The notes under the pieces are model-generated. The model did not search any database. It was not told where the DNA came from and saw only the letters and a program-made list of their open reading frames with translations. Shown here piece after piece: positions 4,622-5,673 of a DNA stretch of 5,673 bases (positions are counted from its first letter, which is position 1; every line of letters begins with the position of its first letter). Origin of the DNA: Deltaproteobacteria bacterium (GTDB taxonomy: Bacteria > Desulfobacterota_B > Binatia > UBA9968); the NCBI GenBank assembly GCA_030620935.1, contig JAUXIP010000158.1, positions 1-5,673 on the forward strand, in the 5' to 3' direction. The position numbers were made by a program, and so were the translations under genes.

Positions 4622-5597
4622 ACAACCCCACGGCCTCACGCACCTCCTCCATTGTCTCGCTCGCCTTTTCCTTGGCAAGACGATCTCCCGTCGCAAGCAC
4701 ATCCTCCACATCGTGAGGTCGTCGTTCGTAAGACGCCCTCTTCTCTTGCAAAGGCGCCAACTCTTCGACGACGTGTTTGATCATCACCTTCTTGCACTCC
4801 AGACAACCAATCCCGGCCGTGCGACAACCTTTGGAGACATAGTCGATCTCGTCCGGAGTACAATAAATCTTGTGGAGCTGAAAAGCAGGACACTTCTCCG
4901 GCTCTCCCGGATCCTGCCGTCTGACCCTGGCCGGATCGGTTATCATGCGGCTGAGCTTCCGGTCGATTTCCTTCGGAGTGTCCGAAAGAAAAACCGCATT
5001 GTTATAACTCTTGCTCATCTTCCTTCCATCCAGACCCGGAAGCTTTTGCGTCTCGGTCAAAAGGATCTCGGGTTCTGGAAAAATGGGAGAATAGAGTTGG
5101 TTAAAACGGCGCACAATCTCCCTTGTCAGCTCCACATGGGGCGCTTGATCAACACCTACCGGAACTTTGTCGGCCTTGTACAAAGTAATGTCCGCCGCCT
5201 GGAGAACCGGATATCCTAAGAAGCCATACGTGGAGAGATCTTTCCCTGCCAGTTCACGGATCTGCTCTTTATAGGTAGGATTTCTCTCCAGCCAGGGGAC
5301 CGGAGTAATCATGGATAAAAGCAGATGAAGCTCCGCATGCTCCTTGACGCTGGACTGGCGAAACAGCACGCTTCGCTGAGGATCCAGGCCAACGCCTAAC
5401 CAGTCCAAAAGCATGTCGAGAGTGCTCTGCCGAATCCCCTGAGGGGACGAATAGTCCGTGGTGAGCGCATGCCAATCCGCAATGAAGAAGAAGCAGCGAT
5501 ACTTTTCTTGCAGGCCCACCCAGTTTTTCAACGCGCCGTGGAGATGACCTAGATGAAGAAGGCCCGTCGGCCGGGCCCCGCTAACGATCGTTTGCAT
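4620..5597 (-). CDS. trpS: Tryptophanyl-tRNA synthetase, with [4Fe-4S]-type cysteine set
   Basis: This 325-residue class I synthetase joins tryptophan to tRNA-Trp using ATP. The HIGH motif appears as HLGH at 15-18 in GARPTGLLHLGHL. ADWHALTT is at 40-47, GYPVLQAADI at 128-137, VGVDQAPHVELTRE at 147-160 and the KMSKS motif at 193-197 in GRKMSKSYNN. Length is standard. Residues 236-268 hold Cys236, Cys258, Cys265 and Cys268 (spacing C-x21-C-x6-C-x2-C), plus an extra Cys246. This is nearly the pattern known from the Thermotoga maritima enzyme, which binds a [4Fe-4S] cluster near the anticodon-binding region. The start MQTIVSGARPTG matches the family. The ATG at 5597 has no Shine-Dalgarno sequence, only an A-rich ACAAAAAAGTTT stretch. 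It begins 12 nt after the upstream stop, so translation probably relies on coupling. No T-box or trp leader is visible, so expression should follow the operon. Confidence 0.95.
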   Translation of the reverse strand: MQTIVSGARPTGLLHLGHLHGALKNWVGLQEKYRCFFFIADWHALTTDYSSPQGIRQSTLDMLLDWLGVGLDPQRSVLFRQSSVKEHAELHLLLSMITPVPWLERNPTYKEQIRELAGKDLSTYGFLGYPVLQAADITLYKADKVPVGVDQAPHVELTREIVRRFNQLYSPIFPEPEILLTETQKLPGLDGRKMSKSYNNAVFLSDTPKEIDRKLSRMITDPARVRRQDPGEPEKCPAFQLHKIYCTPDEIDYVSKGCRTAGIGCLECKKVMIKHVVEELAPLQEKRASYERRPHDVEDVLATGDRLAKEKASETMEEVREAVGL

Positions 5598-5609
5598 AAA
5601 CTTTTTTGT

Positions 5610-5673
5610 CTAAACCATGCCAAAGAATATACTAAACAGAAAATTAAGGGCTGGTCCCATGAGGGCATCCACC
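5610..5673 (-). CDS. C-terminal end of an upstream membrane protein, probably an M50 (site-2-protease-like) peptidase (partial)
   Basis: A minus-strand frame enters from the right edge and ends at the TAG at 5610-5612, giving 20 residues. The stretch begins VDALMGPALN and then continues with hydrophobic residues (FLFSIFFG) to the end. A short C-terminal membrane helix preceded by a G-P-x-x-N-F-like segment resembles the end of small M50 metalloproteases. I recall such a gene often standing directly before trpS-scpA-scpB. Without the HExxH or NPDG regions this remains a context-based guess. The stop lies 12 nt before trpS on the same strand, supporting a shared transcript. Confidence 0.5.
   Translation of the reverse strand, partial: VDALMGPALNFLFSIFFGMV

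Noticed and set aside
5598..5609. Possible T-box or trp attenuator before trpS
   Set aside because: The gap to the upstream stop codon is only 12 nt, with no room for a leader structure.
1..5673. Mobile elements, CRISPR arrays, defence or phage genes, tRNA or rRNA genes
   Set aside because: No transposase or integrase motif, repeat-spacer series, terminal inverted repeats or tRNA fold was seen. Nearly all sequence is explained by conserved genes.

Overview
The window reads as an ordinary bacterial chromosome segment with dense, well-conserved housekeeping genes. On the minus strand, from the right edge inward, it carries the end of a probable M50 (site-2-protease-like) membrane peptidase, then trpS, scpA, scpB and an rluB-type pseudouridine synthase. 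Gaps in this run are 12 nt or 24 nt, or the genes abut or overlap. I recall this gene order as common in deltaproteobacterial (Desulfobacterota-like) and some neighbouring lineages. Together with the style of the substrate-binding protein it suggests an uncultured or environmental member of that range, but the sequence alone does not fix the taxon.

Layout: 1-18 (minus) is the start of a gene leaving the left edge, with a good ribosome binding site. 33-1043 (minus) encodes a periplasmic substrate-binding protein of the iron/family-1 ABC type. 1044-1282 is a divergent control region with a strong promoter for the rightward gene, a perfect 17-bp palindrome at its expected transcription start, and a weaker leftward promoter. 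1283-2461 (plus) encodes a rhodanese-MoeB/ThiF fusion that activates a sulfur-carrier protein. At 2458-2461 this gene meets rluB tail to tail, with both stop codons inside one CTAG. Three hairpins lie within 68 bp there. The leftward housekeeping operon fills 2458-5673.

How the genes work together: ScpA and ScpB are the kleisin and winged-helix partners of SMC in chromosome segregation. TrpRS charges tRNA-Trp, and RluB modifies 23S rRNA. This is a growth-linked operon read from a promoter outside the window. The rhodanese-MoeB gene is a separate sulfur-transfer unit with its own, probably repressible, promoter. The substrate-binding protein starts a divergent transport unit whose other components are not visible.

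I found no mobile element, CRISPR array, phage gene or RNA gene, and no evidence of a wholly new system. The observations most worth following are regulatory. One is the palindromic operator on the rhodanese-MoeB promoter. Another is a pair of mutually exclusive hairpins just before scpA that would hide or present its ribosome binding site. The third is a hairpin terminator buried in the C-terminal codons of rluB. TrpRS also carries a cysteine set resembling the known [4Fe-4S] subclass.
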